Of a DNA stretch of 9,772 nt, positions 6,864 through 9,772 are shown in pieces. The first letter of the stretch is position 1, and every line of letters begins with the position of its first letter. A model generated the notes under the pieces. It did not search any database and was not told where the DNA came from. It saw only the letters and a program-made list of their open reading frames with translations. Origin of the DNA: Fen-671 sp035502515 (lineage in GTDB: Bacteria > Actinomycetota > Acidimicrobiia > Acidimicrobiales > Palsa-688); NCBI GenBank assembly GCA_035502515.1, contig DATJUH010000059.1, forward strand, positions 1 to 9,772. Reading direction: 5' to 3'. Both the position numbers and the translations under genes were made by a program.

Positions 6864-7567
6864 CCGGCGGGGGCCTTCGTGCCGGGCACGCTCGCTTGGT
6901 CGCCCTCTTGTGCGGGCGCTCGCCGGCCGAGCGGTACTCGGTCCACCGCGGTTACGTCGACGCCATCTGCGCGGTGGGCGCCCAGCCCGTCCTAGTGCCG
7001 TCCGGGGAGGGCGCCAACCTGGAAAATGCGCTCGAACTGGTTGCCAAGTGCGACGCCGTCGTGCTCACCGGGGGCAACGACGTCGACCCCGCCCTCTACG
7101 GCTTCCAGCGCGGGGTTGGCGAAAAGGACATCGACCCACAGCGGGACCGGGTGGAGATGGCGGCGCTCGAGCTGTCCCATGAGGCCGGCCGGCCCGTTTT
7201 GGGGATTTGCCGGGGCATACAGGTCATGGCGGTGGCCGCCGGGGGCACGCTCGTGGCAGACTTGCCTGCCGCCGGGTTCGCCGGCCACGAACAAGAGGCG
7301 AGCGAAGGCGAGGCGGTGCACGGCGTGGTGGCCGACACGGGGTCCCACGCTCTGCGGGCTTTGGCCGGGGCGACCGGGGTCAACTCGCTGCACCACCAGG
7401 CAGTGGCAGAGCCGGGGCCGACCTTGCGTGCCAGTGCCTGGAGCCCCGACGGCGTGATCGAAGCCATCGAGGCGCCCGGCTTGCTCGGCCTCCAGTGGCA
7501 CCCTGAGCGGATGTTCAAGGCCTACCCGAGGCACCTCGCTGCCTTCCGCTGGCTGGTGCAATCATGA
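6860..7567 (+). CDS. PuuD-like gamma-glutamyl hydrolase (peptidase C26, class I glutamine amidotransferase fold)
   Basis: The 235-residue protein carries TGGNDVDPALYG (70-81), PQRDRVE (93-99), the nucleophile elbow PVLGICRGIQVM (C117), NSLHHQAV (175-182) and QWHPER (H214, E216), giving a complete Cys-His-Glu triad. This layout is that of gamma-glutamyl-gamma-aminobutyrate hydrolase PuuD, which removes glutamate from gamma-glutamylated intermediates. No synthase domain is attached, so it is a free hydrolase. Its ATG overlaps the creatininase-family stop as ATGA, with CGGAG eight bases upstream. In this operon it would reverse or complete the glutamylation made by the ligase at 4648, after the carrier-bound compound has been modified. 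Its exact substrate is unknown. Confidence 0.88.
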   Translation: MTGGGLRAGHARLVALLCGRSPAERYSVHRGYVDAICAVGAQPVLVPSGEGANLENALELVAKCDAVVLTGGNDVDPALYGFQRGVGEKDIDPQRDRVEMAALELSHEAGRPVLGICRGIQVMAVAAGGTLVADLPAAGFAGHEQEASEGEAVHGVVADTGSHALRALAGATGVNSLHHQAVAEPGPTLRASAWSPDGVIEAIEAPGLLGLQWHPERMFKAYPRHLAAFRWLVQS

Positions 7568-8364
7568 GCGCCGCTGCCTCCCCCAACAGTGGCCGCCGGG
7601 TGGCCGTGGTGACGGGCGGCGGCCGGGGGCTGGGGCGCGGCGTGGCTCTGGCCCTGGCCGAGGCCGGGTGCGACTTGGTGCTCGGCTGGCGCCAGGACGA
7701 AAAGGCGGCGACCGAAACGATAGCCGCCGTCACTGAGCTGGGCGCCAGGGCTTTCGCCGTGCATGGCGACCTAACCGACCCGGCAACCTCAGCCCTGTTG
7801 GCCAAGACGGCCTTGTCCGAGCTCGGCGAGCTCGACGTGTGGGTCAACAACGCCGGCGTCTCGGTGCTGGCCCCCCTTCTCGAGACCACGGGGGCGCAGA
7901 TGTCCCACATGATGGCGGTCAATTACCTGGGCACTTTTTACGGGCTGCAGGCGGCGGCGAGCGCCATGCGCGGCGCCGGGCGCCCCGGCCGCGTTATCAA
8001 CGTCGCCTCGGACTTGGGTCTGCGGGGCGCCCCGCTGCTCGCCGGCTACAGCGCCACCAAGTTTGCCGTGGTGGGCTTGACCCAGGCGGCAGCGGTGGAG
8101 CTGGCGCCTCATAGCATCACCGTGAACGCCGTCTGCCCGGGGACGGCGGAGACCGATATGGTCCTGGCCGAGCAGGCGGCCGAGGCTCATTGGCAGGGCC
8201 GCTCGATCGACGAGGTGCGCCAACGGCTGATGAGCGCAGTGCCCGCCGGCAAGCTATGCACGCCTGAGGACGTCGGCGCCCTCGTGGCGTGGCTGTCCAG
8301 CCCCGGCGCAGCCTACGTCACCGGCCAGGCCATCTGTACCAATGGGGGGTCCATCTTGCATTGA
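7564..8364 (+). CDS. Short-chain dehydrogenase/reductase (classical SDR, FabG-like)
   Basis: The 266-residue protein is a classical SDR, a cytosolic NAD(P)-dependent oxidoreductase. It shows the cofactor motif TGGGRGLG (17-24), GDLTD (68-72), NNAG (95-98), the catalytic S149, Y162 and K166 (YSATK), NAVCPGTAETDM (188-199), and the C-terminal GQAICTNGGS. The usual proline-glycine turn after the active site is present. The start overlaps the upstream gene as ATGA and has no ribosome-binding site, so it is translationally coupled. SDR sequence does not reveal the substrate. In a glutamylation pathway such enzymes could oxidise an alcohol or reduce an imine; it may also be a general enzyme recruited here. 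Confidence 0.92.
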   Translation: MSAAASPNSGRRVAVVTGGGRGLGRGVALALAEAGCDLVLGWRQDEKAATETIAAVTELGARAFAVHGDLTDPATSALLAKTALSELGELDVWVNNAGVSVLAPLLETTGAQMSHMMAVNYLGTFYGLQAAASAMRGAGRPGRVINVASDLGLRGAPLLAGYSATKFAVVGLTQAAAVELAPHSITVNAVCPGTAETDMVLAEQAAEAHWQGRSIDEVRQRLMSAVPAGKLCTPEDVGALVAWLSSPGAAYVTGQAICTNGGSILH

Positions 8365-8423
8365 CCTGGAAGCCAAGACCTACTCGACGAGCTCAACCCG
8401 AAGGAGCGAAAAGGAAACCAAAA

Positions 8424-9772
8424 ATGACCACACGACCAACACAGACCAAGCTCACTACTAGGGTCCCGGCCGGCCTGGCCGCCACCGCCCTCCTCGGTAT
8501 TTCCTTCAGTTTCGCCGCGTTGCCGGCGTCGGCGTCGGGGCCGTCGAGCGCGGCACTCGCCGTGTCTGCTTCCCACACGCTAAAGATCGCGTTCGGCGCC
8601 GACATGCAAGTGCCTGACCCCGACATCTTCTACGAGATCGAGGGCAACGCCGTCGTCACCTCCGTGTACGAAGGGCTGGTCAAGTACGCGAACGGCTCGT
8701 CCAAGATCGTGCCGTGCTTGGCCACCAGCTGGACTATTTCGCCAAATGGTGAAACCTACACGTTCCACCTGCGCCGAGGCGTCAAGTTCCACGACGGGAC
8801 ACCGTTCAATTCCGCCGCTGCGGCCTTTAGTTTCGCCCGCCGTACCGGGGTGGACTCAGCGCCCGCCTACATGCTGGCCAATGTGGTGTCCACCGAGGAG
8901 CCCAGCCCGCTGACTTTCGTCGTCCACCTCAATGCGCCCGTGGCCGCCTTCATGAACTACCTCGCTTCACCCTACGGGCCCAAGATGGTGAGCCCCACAA
9001 CGGTGAAGGCCCACGAGATCGGCGTAAGCAAAAAATCGCCCAATGGCGACTGGGGACAACAGTGGCTGAAGACCCACGACGCCGGGACGGGGCCCTACGA
9101 GATCACCCAATTTATACCCGGCAAGGATTATGTCCTGTCGGCTTACAGCGGTTACTGGGGAAAAAAGCCTTACTACACCACCATAGACATCAACATCATC
9201 CCCGATGTCAGCGTCCAGCAGGCCGAGTTCGAGAGCGGCCAGCTGTCGATGATCCTCCATGGCCTGCCCGTCAACGCGGTCGACTCGTTGAAGAACAACC
9301 CCAACTATGAGGTCGAAGAGTTCCCAGCCCAGCTCAAGGCGATGCTGGACGTAAACCCCCATGTCGGGATATTCAAGAGCCAAGCGGTGCGTTCGGCCCT
9401 GCGCGAGGCCATCGACAAGAAGGCGATAGTGGCCGACGTCTATGGCAACACGCTGGCCACGGTGTCGACCCAGGCCTATCCCATCGACGAGTTCCCCAAG
9501 GGCATGGCACCGGACGACCCCAAGTACGACCCTTCCGTACTACGGAGGCTGGTGTCCAAAATGCCCTCCTCGGACAAGGACGTGACGCTTGCCTATTCCA
9601 CCGACGACGCCACCAACCAAAGAGTGGCCGAGTTCGTCGAGTCCGAACTGGACGCCCTCGGGCTCAGCGTGCAAGTCACCGGGGTGCCCATCGGGCAGGT
9701 CTTCGACTACGCCAGCACGCCTCCGTCCCAGTTGCCCGACCTGCTGGTGTGGACGGTAAACCCCGACGACTC
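8424..9772 (+). CDS. ABC transporter solute-binding protein, family 5 (peptide/nickel/opine type), 3' end outside window
   Basis: The first 449 residues are present. An N-terminal signal (TRVPAGLAATALLG, hydrophobic through about residue 33) ends in ALPASASG, an AxA-type site. The mature part has the family 5 hallmarks VVTSVYEGLVKY, LATSWTISPNGETYTFHLR, GVKFHDGTPF and GTGPYEI, and later VRSALREAIDKKAIV. The start is the ATG at 8424, with AAGGAA seven bases before it. The gene lies 59 bases after the SDR with no terminator between, so it probably belongs to the same guanidine-controlled operon, and permease and ATPase genes would be expected to the right. No lipobox cysteine is seen, which is unusual for a binding protein in a one-membrane bacterium. 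The ligand could be a guanidino compound, a peptide or a metal chelate. Confidence 0.9.
   Translation, partial: MTTRPTQTKLTTRVPAGLAATALLGISFSFAALPASASGPSSAALAVSASHTLKIAFGADMQVPDPDIFYEIEGNAVVTSVYEGLVKYANGSSKIVPCLATSWTISPNGETYTFHLRRGVKFHDGTPFNSAAAAFSFARRTGVDSAPAYMLANVVSTEEPSPLTFVVHLNAPVAAFMNYLASPYGPKMVSPTTVKAHEIGVSKKSPNGDWGQQWLKTHDAGTGPYEITQFIPGKDYVLSAYSGYWGKKPYYTTIDINIIPDVSVQQAEFESGQLSMILHGLPVNAVDSLKNNPNYEVEEFPAQLKAMLDVNPHVGIFKSQAVRSALREAIDKKAIVADVYGNTLATVSTQAYPIDEFPKGMAPDDPKYDPSVLRRLVSKMPSSDKDVTLAYSTDDATNQRVAEFVESELDALGLSVQVTGVPIGQVFDYASTPPSQLPDLLVWTVNPDD

Noticed and set aside
1..9772. CRISPR arrays, tRNA or rRNA genes, insertion sequences
   Set aside because: No regularly spaced repeats, cloverleaf-like sequence, rRNA segments or transposase motifs were seen.

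Overview
The window is GC-rich, uses GTG and TTG starts freely and packs its genes into tight operons. Together with the OtrA/TetM-like remnant and the actinobacterial flavour of the proteins, this suggests an actinomycete-type bacterium (Actinomycetota). I cannot place it lower than phylum, and the phylum itself is inferred. Everything recognisable concerns small nitrogen-rich compounds, except a broken translation-GTPase gene at the left edge.

Left edge (1-534, + strand): the remains of a ribosomal-protection tetracycline-resistance protein related to elongation factor G. The middle of the gene is deleted and the reading frame changes at the junction. Facing it is a leftward cluster (4052 down to 633). 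It encodes an AiiA-like metallo-beta-lactamase-fold lactonase, allantoinase (allB) and allantoicase (alc). AllB and Alc open the allantoin ring and release ureidoglycolate and urea. A good sigma70-like promoter with an inverted repeat over its -10 box lies at about 4192-4231 and would drive this operon.

Centre (about 4375-4647): the divergent leader of the rightward operon carries a clear guanidine-I (ykkC) riboswitch aptamer at about 4432-4549. All three highly conserved sequence blocks and two supporting stems are present. Its 3' part overlaps an intrinsic terminator (4531-4576), so the operon should be switched on by free guanidine through antitermination.

Right half (4648-9772, + strand): the guanidine-controlled genes are a glutamine-synthetase-like gamma-glutamyl-amide ligase of the GlnT/GMAS type, a creatininase-family metal amidohydrolase, a PuuD-like class I glutamine-amidotransferase-fold gamma-glutamyl hydrolase, a short-chain dehydrogenase, and an ABC-transporter solute-binding protein of family 5 that runs off the window. 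The first four are joined by an 11-base gap and two ATGA overlaps.

None of the usual guanidine-I targets is visible here: guanidine/urea carboxylase, carboxyguanidine deiminase, allophanate hydrolase, SMR exporter or GdmH-type hydrolase. The gene set looks like the gamma-glutamylation logic of the Puu putrescine pathway moved under guanidine control. I therefore propose it as a candidate undescribed route for importing and degrading guanidine or a guanidino compound. The divergent allantoin operon makes the region a possible nitrogen-salvage island. The riboswitch and enzyme families are well supported; the pathway is inference.
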